A DNA stretch of 36,902 nucleotides from Candidatus Wildermuthbacteria bacterium (GTDB lineage: Bacteria > Patescibacteriota > Minisyncoccia > Minisyncoccales > UBA10102): positions 202,608 to 239,509 of the forward strand of contig JACOZJ010000002.1 of the NCBI GenBank assembly GCA_016181405.1, written 5' to 3'. Below, in pieces: positions 1-6,807 of the stretch; the first letter of the stretch is position 1; each line of letters starts with the position of its first letter. The notes beneath the pieces are model-generated. The model was not told the origin of the DNA. It saw only the letters and a program-made list of their open reading frames with translations, and did not search any database. Made by a program: the position numbers and the translations under genes.

Positions 1-1500
1 ATGCGTGTGTACCCGGCCGTTTTCGTCCGCAAGCCTGGGAAGTGGTTCTGCGTATGTCGTAAGCAGCTTCTGAATTTCACGGTATTTTAAAACTTCTGGC
101 ACCATGGGGTGAGCTCCTGCAAGTTTTTCCAGCTCAGGTGAGGCGGTAGAAACTACCCCTTTGGGCGTTTTCTTCAACCCCTTCACCGGAAGCGCGAAAT
201 CCTGGAATAATACCGCTGACAGCTGCTGAGTCGAGCTAACATTAAATTCTTTCCCCGCGTACGTATGGATTTTTTCTCGCAAGACATCCAGTGCTTTTCC
301 CATTTCATGAGAAAGCGCTTGAAAGTAAGGCCGGTCTATCTTTGTTCCAGTTTCTTCCATTTTGCGCAACACCGGAACAAGCTTCTTTTCCAACTCATAA
401 ATCTTCTTTGAGAATACTTCTTCACGGTACAGTTGCTCAATTTTTTCATAGATTTCTTGCCTGCCTGCCGGCAAGGCAAGCCCGCCTTGCTGTGAGGCAG
501 GGTCAGCCGTCTTTCTGTTGATTTCTCCAAACGAAATCTGCCCATGCTGGCGCGCATTGGACGAGGCAGAATTCTCCGCCTGACTCGCCTGGAACCCATT
601 CTCTTTCCCTAGTCTTTGCGCCAAAGCGTGGAATCCAAATCGCTCCAAAACTTTTTGTATTTTCGCAGCATCCTCCCGCCATGCCAAATCAGGCAGCCGA
701 AAGTCTATAGGAGCTGCCTTTTCTATGGTAGCCAATTGCTGACTTAAAAATGCCTGCTCTTTATAATCAGTAAGCAACTTTGCAACTCTTGGCTTTATCT
801 TTCCTTCTCCCTCTCCTGCCTCAAGAAGCGCGTAAAGATTCTCCAACGAGCCAAACTTATTCAGTAACTCGATCGCGATCTTTTCTCCTATGCCAGTAAC
901 CCCAGGAATATTATCTGAAGGATCTCCGCGTAGAGCCTTATAGTCGATAATCTGCGCTGGCTTCAATCCTCCAAACCTTTTTTCCACCGCCTTTTCGTCA
1001 TACAGCACCGTATCCTGAATGCCCTTGCGCATAGTGTACACCTTCGTTTTCTCATTGATAAGCTGAAACGCGTCTTGATCCCCAGACACGATTATTGTTT
1101 CCACGGGCGGGTGAATCTGCCGACGGGCGGCCAATGTCGCAACGGTGCCGATGTAGTCATCTGCCTCAAACCCCTGTTTCTCGTACACAGGTATTCCAAG
1201 TTCTCCGAGCGCTTCTTTAATGAGTGGGATTTGCGAGTACAATTCATCTGGCGCCTTCACTCTCTTTGCCTTATATGCAGAAAAAGTTTTTTGCCGCTTT
1301 GTGGGTCCGGGCGCGTCGAAAGCGGCGGCAATGTAATCTGGCTTGAATGCCTTGAGCACCTTAAAAAATACCAGGAAAAATCCATATACGGCATGCACGT
1401 CCTCACCCTTTGGCGTGGTCAAAGAAGGCAAGGCATGCCAAGCCCGATGGATAATTGAATTAGCATCTATAATAAGAAGCGTTTTCTTTTTTTCGGTCAT
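1..1500 (-). CDS. polA: DNA polymerase I, 5' part (cut by window edge)
   Basis: The frame is open for exactly 500 codons from ATG 1500 to the window edge, so only the N-terminal part is seen. Residues 1-300 are the 5'-3' exonuclease: DANSIIHR at 12, FDAPGPTKR at 61, EADDYIGT at 112, SGDQDAFQL at 139 and DYKALRGDPSDNIPG at 186. At about 367 the chain enters the polymerase domain (YELEKKLVPVLRKMEETG). Only about 65 residues separate the two, whereas E. coli Pol I has about 200 residues of 3'-5' exonuclease there, so the proofreading domain is missing. The linker carries a palindrome-encoded segment (residues 333-348). The start lies 4 nt after the tsaE stop, so the two are probably cotranscribed. 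Role: Okazaki-fragment processing and repair synthesis. Confidence 0.95.
   Translation of the reverse strand, partial: MTEKKKTLLIIDANSIIHRAWHALPSLTTPKGEDVHAVYGFFLVFFKVLKAFKPDYIAAAFDAPGPTKRQKTFSAYKAKRVKAPDELYSQIPLIKEALGELGIPVYEKQGFEADDYIGTVATLAARRQIHPPVETIIVSGDQDAFQLINEKTKVYTMRKGIQDTVLYDEKAVEKRFGGLKPAQIIDYKALRGDPSDNIPGVTGIGEKIAIELLNKFGSLENLYALLEAGEGEGKIKPRVAKLLTDYKEQAFLSQQLATIEKAAPIDFRLPDLAWREDAAKIQKVLERFGFHALAQRLGKENGFQASQAENSASSNARQHGQISFGEINRKTADPASQQGGLALPAGRQEIYEKIEQLYREEVFSKKIYELEKKLVPVLRKMEETGTKIDRPYFQALSHEMGKALDVLREKIHTYAGKEFNVSSTQQLSAVLFQDFALPVKGLKKTPKGVVSTASPELEKLAGAHPMVPEVLKYREIQKLLTTYAEPLPRLADENGRVHTH
464..501. repeat. Palindromic repeat inserted in frame in polA
   Basis: CCTGCC and GGCAGG flank GCAAGGC-AAGCCC-GCCTTGC, giving a two-part hairpin (7-bp inner and 6-bp outer stem with a bulge). 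It overlaps a TGCCGGCA palindrome. On the coding strand it yields DPASQQGGLALPAGRQ, a peptide out of keeping with the rest of the protein and placed in the interdomain linker. Confidence 0.7.
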
Positions 1501-1504
1501 ATCC

Positions 1505-1960
1505 CTAATGCACTAACGATATTGCTCTCTCATATTCTCCCTTTGCCTGAAACTCCAATAACAATATATCTTTGGGAAGGATATTTTGAATGCGCTCGGG
1601 CCACTCAATAAGTACGATATTCCTTGGGTCTGAAACAATTTCCTCCCAACCAAGCTCAAGGATATCTCTCACATCTTCAATCCGATAGCAGTCGATATGA
1701 TACAGTATATGGAACGAGGAACCCGAATCTGGAATTTTATATCTTTTGATAATAACAAATGTGGGGCTGAGGATTTTTTCTATAACACCCAGGCCTCGCG
1801 CGAATCCTTGCGCAAACGTAGTCTTCCCACTCCCCAAGGGGCCTTGTAATCCGACCACAAGTGCCCCTTCAGATCCTTCTTGGGGAACCGCAATATCGTG
1901 GGCGAATTGTTTTGCGAAATGCTGCGTTTTTCGTGTAGATGAGCTTACAAAAACCTTCAT
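1505..1960 (-). CDS. tsaE: TsaE, tRNA threonylcarbamoyladenosine biosynthesis ATPase
   Basis: 151 aa, the usual TsaE size. The P-loop is GPLGSGKTT, followed by the family pattern SPTFVI and, further on, HIDCYRI and LIEWPER. TsaE is the ATPase that supports TsaB/TsaD in making t6A at position 37 of ANN-decoding tRNAs; the partners are not in the window. The frame extends upstream to 2152, but that extension runs antisense into the neighbouring gene and lacks homology. ATG 1960 gives the canonical N-terminus, and TATATT lies 7 nt before it. polA follows after 4 nt. Confidence 0.9.
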   Translation of the reverse strand: MKVFVSSSTRKTQHFAKQFAHDIAVPQEGSEGALVVGLQGPLGSGKTTFAQGFARGLGVIEKILSPTFVIIKRYKIPDSGSSFHILYHIDCYRIEDVRDILELGWEEIVSDPRNIVLIEWPERIQNILPKDILLLEFQAKGEYERAISLVH

Positions 1961-1976
1961 AGACAAAAATATATCG

Positions 1977-2005
1977 TTGACTTTTCGCCGGGGATTCGCT
2001 ACGGT
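1977..2005 (+). promoter_or_regulatory. Possible leaderless promoter of the DHH-like gene
   Basis: TTGACT, 17 nt, TACGGT, then 6 nt to ATG 2012. The -10 is weak, but the spacing matches other gene starts in the window. Confidence 0.4.
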
Positions 2006-2011
2006 TAAACC

Positions 2012-2809
2012 ATGAATGTGGAACGACTTCTTGAAGAATCGAAAACTATCGCGGTCGTCCTCCCTCTCGAAGCTCCAGTAAACGACACGCAAGAAGCACT
2101 TCTGCTTGCGTGCGGCCTTAAGAAACTTGGCAAGCAGGTTTCCATTGAACACTCCCAGGCGCCTCTTGAAACGCCCTCTCCAAATGAAAGAACTTTTGTT
2201 GTTTCTCTCAAAGGGCTTGCCCCCCGCGTAGCAAGGTTGCGCTACGAAAAAGATGCCAAAGACCTTAAGCTTTATTTTACCCTAAGCCGAGGCGAACTTT
2301 TCCCGGAAGCTCTTTCTCTACAGCTTCAAAATCAAGCAGACCTTACCATCATTGTAGGAGACCAGCCCCTTGAACGCAACAATGGCCAGCTCCCCTCCGT
2401 GAGCATACTTTCGGCAGTAGAAGTGAAGCAATCTCTTCTTAATCTCTTGCGTGCGCAGGAGAACGCGCAAGCGCGGCTTCTGGGAATGGCATTATCCCAA
2501 CTCGAATATATCTCTCGTTTGGATCTTTATCTCATTGCCCTTCATGAGGAACACCTCCAAAGCATGCATTTGGAGTATAAAAATCTTCCTCTTTTAATCC
2601 CCGAACTCCGAGGAAGTTTTGGCGATCAATCTTCATACCTTTTCCTTTTCGACTCTCCTCTTGGTGCGCAGGGCGTGTTATGGAGTTCTTCACCACGCCT
2701 GCGCGCGAAGTTTCGCGATATGAGCGGAGGAGAACAGAAGGGATTCTGGGTCCTTTTGCACCCCACCCCCTTATCAAGCGAACAGCTTAAACATGCCTTC
2801 TTATCCTAA
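2012..2809 (+). CDS. Hypothetical protein, DHH-phosphoesterase-like N-terminus
   Basis: 265 aa, soluble. The first 40 residues (IAVVLPLEAPVNDTQEALLL, then GLKKLGKQVSI) resemble the opening of DHH/NrnA-type phosphoesterases, where a P..D...S..AL pattern is followed by a strand. However, the DHH metal-binding residues are not recognisable, so it may be a degenerate relative without catalysis. It reads into pilB with a 17-bp overlap, so the two are translationally linked. Divergent from tsaE-polA across 51 bp. No SD is visible. Function is not assigned. Confidence 0.6.
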   Translation: MNVERLLEESKTIAVVLPLEAPVNDTQEALLLACGLKKLGKQVSIEHSQAPLETPSPNERTFVVSLKGLAPRVARLRYEKDAKDLKLYFTLSRGELFPEALSLQLQNQADLTIIVGDQPLERNNGQLPSVSILSAVEVKQSLLNLLRAQENAQARLLGMALSQLEYISRLDLYLIALHEEHLQSMHLEYKNLPLLIPELRGSFGDQSSYLFLFDSPLGAQGVLWSSSPRLRAKFRDMSGGEQKGFWVLLHPTPLSSEQLKHAFLS

Positions 2810-4139
2810 CCCTCCTCAAGAGACATCCGAAGAAAAAACCCGGGCACAACTTACCGGACAAGTTCAAATTCCCCTCCCCCTTATTGAAGAGATTCGCACA
2901 AACGTGCAAACTCTTGCCCAACTAAAAGAGAGGCTTGCGGGGATAGGGCCAGATGGAGTAACAAATTTCCTCCATACCTTACTGGTAGCATCCTTACTTC
3001 TCGACGCCTCCGATGCGCATATAGAGCCTGAAAAAGAAGGGGTCCAGCTACGGCTCCGTATTGATGGACTCCTTCACGACTTAATTAAACTTTCTCTCCC
3101 TTTCTATAGAACACTACTCTCGCGCATTAAGCTTACAGCTCAAATAAAGCTTAATGTCCCAGATAAACCGCAAGACGGAAGATTTTCCTTTGTGCTTGGA
3201 GAAACGGTTGTGGAGGCGCGCGTTGCCACGCTTCCCGCAGAGTATGGAGAAGCAGTTGTGCTCCGCGTGCTTAACCCAAAGAATTTAATCGCGATAAGTG
3301 AGTTAGGGTTGCGCCCGGAAATTCTCCAAGTCCTGCGAGAAGAACTCAAAAAACCAAATGGCATGATCGTGGCAACCGGGCCGACAGGATCTGGAAAAAC
3401 CACAACACTCTATGCCTTTTTAAAAGAGATGCAGAAGCCGGAAATTAAAGTTATTACCATTGAAGACCCAATTGAATATCATCTGAAAGGGGTTTCTCAA
3501 ACCCAAGTTCATCCAGAGAAGGGATATGATTTTACCACGGGATTGCAGGCGATTGTGCGGCAGGACCCTGACGTTATCTTGGTAGGTGAAATTCGCGACA
3601 AGGCGACCGCCCAGATCGCGATTCAAGCCGCTCTTACCGGACACCTTGTGTTTTCTACCCTCCACACTAATGATGCTCCTGGCACCGTTTCCCGGCTTGT
3701 CAGCCTGGGGGCTCAACCCATAAACATCGGAGCTGCCTTAAACGTAATTATTGGGCAGCGCTTAGTGCGAAAAGTCTGCTCCCACTGCACCACCTTTACA
3801 AAGGCAACTGCTTCTGAACTTGCGCAAATCAAAAAAGCCCTCCAAGGGGTAAAGGCGCCAGAACTTTCTTCCCTTGCAACTTTGCAACTCGCAAGGGTCC
3901 ATGGCTGTAAACAATGCAACGAAACGGGCTACAAAGGGAGAATTGGATTATTTGAGGTTATGCTTGTAGATGGAGACGCAGAAGAGTTTATCCTCCAGAA
4001 ACCCGCAGTTTCTGCTCTTCGCAAATTTGCAATTGCAAAAGGGATGATAACCGTATATCAAGATGGGCTTTTGAAAATAATTCAGGGCCTTACCACTTTA
4101 GAGGAGGTGGTTCGAACAACGGGTAAAGAAAAATCATAA
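2793..4139 (+). CDS. pilB: Type IV pilus / type II secretion assembly ATPase (PilB/GspE family)
   Basis: 448 aa. Walker A GPTGSGKTT at 196, Asp box IEDPIEYH at 223, Walker B region ILVGEIRD at 262, His box STLHTND at 288, and a tetracysteine zinc site (C329, C332, C372, C375), all diagnostic of the extension ATPase. It is about 100 residues shorter than typical PilB because the N-terminal MshEN-like domain is missing. It is expected to be a hexameric cytoplasmic motor for pilin polymerisation. No pilC, pilT or pilin gene with a prepilin cleavage motif lies beside it, so its partners must be elsewhere. It overlaps the preceding gene by 17 bp, and its stop codon touches the inverted repeat that follows. 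Confidence 0.9.
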   Translation: MPSYPNPPQETSEEKTRAQLTGQVQIPLPLIEEIRTNVQTLAQLKERLAGIGPDGVTNFLHTLLVASLLLDASDAHIEPEKEGVQLRLRIDGLLHDLIKLSLPFYRTLLSRIKLTAQIKLNVPDKPQDGRFSFVLGETVVEARVATLPAEYGEAVVLRVLNPKNLIAISELGLRPEILQVLREELKKPNGMIVATGPTGSGKTTTLYAFLKEMQKPEIKVITIEDPIEYHLKGVSQTQVHPEKGYDFTTGLQAIVRQDPDVILVGEIRDKATAQIAIQAALTGHLVFSTLHTNDAPGTVSRLVSLGAQPINIGAALNVIIGQRLVRKVCSHCTTFTKATASELAQIKKALQGVKAPELSSLATLQLARVHGCKQCNETGYKGRIGLFEVMLVDGDAEEFILQKPAVSALRKFAIAKGMITVYQDGLLKIIQGLTTLEEVVRTTGKEKS

Positions 4140-4263
4140 ACCCCTCAAAGCTGGGGACCATTTGGTGTTCGGAACGCAAATTTGGAGTTATCCTAAGGAA
4201 TAGTTCAGCATTACCCGTACTACCCTTCAAACGATAATTCCAGGTCCCCAGCTTTGAGGGGTT
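4139..4263. repeat. 125-bp element bounded by perfect 21-bp inverted repeats
   Basis: Arms 4139-4159 and 4243-4263 are perfectly complementary (core CCCCTCAAAGCTGGGGACC). Inside, 4183-4192 pairs with 4233-4242 (10 bp, one G-U), and GTTCGGAAC forms a small hairpin in the 23-nt bulge between the two stems. There is no ORF. It fills most of the pilB-ruvB gap. It could be a MITE-like element or a structured small RNA; no U-tract follows, so it is a poor terminator. Confidence 0.7.
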
Positions 4264-4273
4264 ATTGGTAGAG

Positions 4274-4289
4274 ATAGGACATGTCCTAT
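4274..4289. promoter_or_regulatory. 16-bp perfect palindrome upstream of ruvB (candidate operator)
   Basis: ATAGGACATGTCCTAT is fully palindromic. It ends 8-11 nt before -10-like sequences (TATTAT 4297, TATAAA 4300) and overlaps the expected -35, as a repressor site would. ruvB is SOS-controlled in many bacteria, so a LexA-like operator is possible, but no regulator gene is in the window. Confidence 0.5.
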
Positions 4290-4315
4290 TGTGTTCTATT
4301 ATAAAGCATAGTAAA

Positions 4316-5308
4316 ATGTTTGTCAAGGACCCAACAGAAGAAGTGCTAGAGAAGAATCTTCGTCCCAAGAGATGGGACGAGTACTTAGGACAAAAAAAGG
4401 TAAAAGATACCCTCAAGATTATCATTGAGGCAGCAAAAAAAAGAGCAGAACCTCTCGAGCATCTTCTTTTCTACGGAAGCCCAGGCCTTGGGAAAACAAC
4501 TCTTGCCCATGTTATTGCGAATGAGTTGGGAGCGAACATAAAAATCTGCACGGGTCCAACGCTCGAAAAAGCAGGAGACCTCGCTTCTATCCTAACCAAT
4601 CTCGAAGACGGCGACATTCTCTTTTTAGACGAGTGCCACCGCATGCAAAAATCGGTGATGGAAATGCTCTACTCGGCTCTTGAAGAATTCCAACTTCACC
4701 TTGTAATGGGAAGGGGACCCATGGCTCGCACCATGGACCTGGACCTCCCGCGCTTTACCCTTATTGGAGCTACCACACGCATGGCTCTCCTCCCTGCTCC
4801 CCTTCGAAATAGGTTTGGAGCAATCTTTCAGCTTCAGTTCTATACCCAGGAAGAAATCGAGCAAATTCTTCGCCGCTCCTCAGCGCTTTTGCATATAGCC
4901 GTCGATGAAGATGCTCTTCGCCTTATCTCCACTCGTTCGCGCTATACCCCCCGCATTGCAAACCGAATCTTAAAAAGAGTACGTGATTTTGCGACTATAG
5001 AAGGATCTGATACCGTTACAAAAGGAATTGCGGAAAAGGCTTTTTCTTTTTTGGAGATTGACGAGCTTGGTCTTGAACCCGCAGACAGGAAAGTTATAGA
5101 AGTACTTATACACAAATTCCTTGGGGGTCCGGTGGGAATTCAAGCATTGGCTTCAGCAGTATCAGAAGAAGAAGACACGATTCTGGACCTCTACGAGCCC
5201 TACCTACTCCAACTGGGGCTCTTGGAGCGAACTCCTCGCGGCAGGATTGCAACCACCTTGGCTTATCGTCACTTTCAAGCCCCTCCTCCCCAAACAGAAT
5301 TACTGTAA
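4316..5308 (+). CDS. ruvB: Holliday junction branch migration ATPase RuvB
   Basis: 330 aa, normal length. N-terminal RPKRWDEYLGQ, Walker A GSPGLGKTT at 54, Walker B LFLDECHR at 103 (usually DEIH), sensor IGATTR, arginine-finger region APLRNRFG, and a C-terminal winged helix around residues 250-325 (GGPVGIQALASAVSEEEDTI). RuvB hexamers drive branch migration with RuvA, whose gene is absent here. The frame is open from a TTG at 4265, but homology starts at ATG 4316. First gene of a ruvB-yebC-ruvC unit (4-nt gap, then a 4-nt overlap), preceded by a palindrome that may be an operator. Confidence 0.95.
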   Translation: MFVKDPTEEVLEKNLRPKRWDEYLGQKKVKDTLKIIIEAAKKRAEPLEHLLFYGSPGLGKTTLAHVIANELGANIKICTGPTLEKAGDLASILTNLEDGDILFLDECHRMQKSVMEMLYSALEEFQLHLVMGRGPMARTMDLDLPRFTLIGATTRMALLPAPLRNRFGAIFQLQFYTQEEIEQILRRSSALLHIAVDEDALRLISTRSRYTPRIANRILKRVRDFATIEGSDTVTKGIAEKAFSFLEIDELGLEPADRKVIEVLIHKFLGGPVGIQALASAVSEEEDTILDLYEPYLLQLGLLERTPRGRIATTLAYRHFQAPPPQTELL

Positions 5309-5312
5309 ACAT

Positions 5313-6032
5313 ATGAGTGGCCATTCACACGCAAAAAAAATAATGCACGAAAAGGGCGCTGCCGACTCCAAGCGGAGTAAGGTTTTTTCGAAGTTAGCAA
5401 AAGAACTCACGATAGCGGCGCGGGAGAGCGGAGGAAGCGATCCCATGACTAACCCAAGGCTTCGCACAGTTATGGAAAAAGCAAAAGCCGCAAATATGCC
5501 CGCAGACAACGTGGAGAGGGCTGTAAAAAAAGCTGCGGGAGGAGACGCAAGCCAACTCGAGGAAATATTTATCGAAGCATACGGACCAGAAGGGATTGCT
5601 CTTTTAATTTCCGCAATTGGCGACAATCGAAACCGCATCATAGGGGAAATTAAACAGGTGCTTCAAAAAAACCAAGGCAAAATGGTAGAAGGAGGGGCAG
5701 TGCGCTGGCTGTTTGAACGACGAGGAGTGATAACAATAGAAGCGCAAGGAGACATCCCCCTCCCTAAAGAGGAGCTAGAACTGCTCGCAATCGAGTTTGG
5801 CGCGGAAGATTTCTATTGGCACGACCATGCGCTTGATTTGTATGCCAATCCCTCAACACTCGCCTCCCTCAAAGACAAGCTGCAAGAGAAAGGATTTTCT
5901 GTCGTAAGTTCCCTAGACTGGGTTCCCAAGGAACGTATTCAAGTAACCCCGGAGGGCCGCGCGGCCGCAGAACGGCTGTTTGAAGCGTTGCGTGACCATG
6001 ATGACGTGCAGGACATCTATTCAAACTTATGA
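5313..6032 (+). CDS. yebC: YebC/PmpR family protein
   Basis: 239 aa, normal length. The N-terminus MSGHSHAKKIMHEKGAADSK matches the family start (GHS..., then the K..D.KR pattern), followed by NPRLRTVMEKAKAANMP. YebC proteins are known as DNA-binding regulators, and some are now linked to translation of proline-rich stretches; which applies here is unknown. The frame extends upstream to 5121 inside ruvB, but ATG 5313 gives the canonical start 4 nt after the ruvB stop. No SD is visible. Its TGA stop overlaps the ruvC ATG (ATGA). Placement between ruvB and ruvC echoes the common yebC-ruvC linkage. Confidence 0.93.
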   Translation: MSGHSHAKKIMHEKGAADSKRSKVFSKLAKELTIAARESGGSDPMTNPRLRTVMEKAKAANMPADNVERAVKKAAGGDASQLEEIFIEAYGPEGIALLISAIGDNRNRIIGEIKQVLQKNQGKMVEGGAVRWLFERRGVITIEAQGDIPLPKEELELLAIEFGAEDFYWHDHALDLYANPSTLASLKDKLQEKGFSVVSSLDWVPKERIQVTPEGRAAAERLFEALRDHDDVQDIYSNL

Positions 6033-6505
6033 CCATTATTGGCATTGACCCTGGCTCTGAAAAAACAGGCTATGGTGTCATTAGAAAACTCCCTCGATCC
6101 AAGCTCGAATGCCTTACTTATGGCTGTATTACAACTCCTCGGACGCAAACAAGAGCAGAACGCCTCCTATCCCTGGAGAAAGAGCTATCTTCGCTTTTAT
6201 CCCGTATAAAACCAGACGTAGGGGCGGTTGAAAGCCTATTTTTTTTCAAAAACCTCAAAACCGTAATGCCGGTAAGCGAAGGGCGGGGAGTAGCCCTTCT
6301 TTCGTTGGCGCGGCGCAAAATCCCAGTCTATGAATTTTCCCCGCTCCAAGTGAAAATGGCTATTGCGGGTTATGGAAGAGCGGAAAAAAGGCAGGTGCAG
6401 TACATGGTTAGAGAGATCCTGCGCTTGGAAACTATTCCAAAGCCGGATGATGCGGCAGATGGCTTAGCTATAGCTATAGCCTGCTCTTTCAGTTTAAGGG
6501 GTTGA
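6029..6505 (+). CDS. ruvC: Crossover junction endodeoxyribonuclease RuvC
   Basis: 158 aa. The four acidic catalytic positions are visible: IGIDPGS (D7), the glutamate of AVESLFFFKN, and the two aspartates in PDDAADGLAIAIA. RuvC resolves Holliday junctions as a dimer together with RuvAB. It starts by ATGA overlap with yebC, so translation is coupled. Its TGA stop lies inside the -35 box of the next promoter. Confidence 0.95.
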   Translation: MTIIGIDPGSEKTGYGVIRKLPRSKLECLTYGCITTPRTQTRAERLLSLEKELSSLLSRIKPDVGAVESLFFFKNLKTVMPVSEGRGVALLSLARRKIPVYEFSPLQVKMAIAGYGRAEKRQVQYMVREILRLETIPKPDDAADGLAIAIACSFSLRG

Positions 6506-6530
6506 CATATCCCCCTTATACCGATACAAT
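6502..6530 (+). promoter_or_regulatory. Strong sigma70-type promoter overlapping the ruvC stop
   Basis: TTGACA, 17 nt, TACAAT. Predicted start near 6537, leaving a 43-nt leader before the small ORF at 6580. Confidence 0.75.
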
Positions 6531-6579
6531 GGAGCGCAGATTTCAAAAAAGGTCTACGGGTTAATTCGTTGAGAAAATT

Positions 6580-6759
6580 ATGATAGAAACAATCTTTTCT
6601 GTTGACGGCGAGGAAATAGAGCCGGGCACCGAAGAAGGAGGGGATGAAACAGCCGGAAATGAAGGAGAAACAGAAACTCCTTCTAGTGAGCCAGAAGGCC
6701 GCTTGGAAGATGGCGAAGAGGAAGAAGAAAAGAGCGAGGACGAAGGCGAAGCTGCATAA
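6580..6759 (+). CDS. Small highly acidic protein (59 aa)
   Basis: ATG 6580 to TAA 6757-6759. The first eight residues (MIETIFSV) are ordinary; the rest is almost entirely E, D, G, S, T and P, with about half the residues acidic, so it should be disordered. It has its own consensus-like promoter and a strong terminator immediately downstream, supporting a real monocistronic transcript. No SD is present. No family recognised; it could bind cations, basic proteins or nucleic-acid-binding partners. An untranslated RNA is the alternative. Confidence 0.5.
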   Translation: MIETIFSVDGEEIEPGTEEGGDETAGNEGETETPSSEPEGRLEDGEEEEEKSEDEGEAA

Positions 6760-6771
6760 CCTAAGGTATTG

Positions 6772-6806
6772 AAGAGAAAAGCACCCTTTTGAGGTGCTTT
6801 TCTCTT
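6772..6806. terminator. Bidirectional intrinsic terminator
   Basis: Perfect 14-bp stem (6772-6785 with 6793-6806) and a 7-nt loop. The A/T-rich ends supply a T-run on either strand. It sits between the acidic ORF and the end of tyrS. Confidence 0.85.
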
Positions 6807-6807
6807 A

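Noticed and set aside
2005-2211. Minus-strand frame opposite the DHH-like gene
   Set aside because: Shadow frame; arises from the antisense of a better supported gene.
4265-4315. TTG-initiated 17-residue extension of RuvB
   Set aside because: Runs through the palindrome and the -10-like region; homology begins at ATG 4316.
4090-4425. 111-codon minus-strand frame across the inverted repeat
   Set aside because: Overlaps pilB and ruvB in antisense, no recognisable protein features.
5306-6505. Possible recoding of TGA (code 25 as in some CPR lineages)
   Set aside because: yebC and ruvC end naturally at TGA with canonical C-termini, and overlapping starts follow, so TGA acts as a stop.
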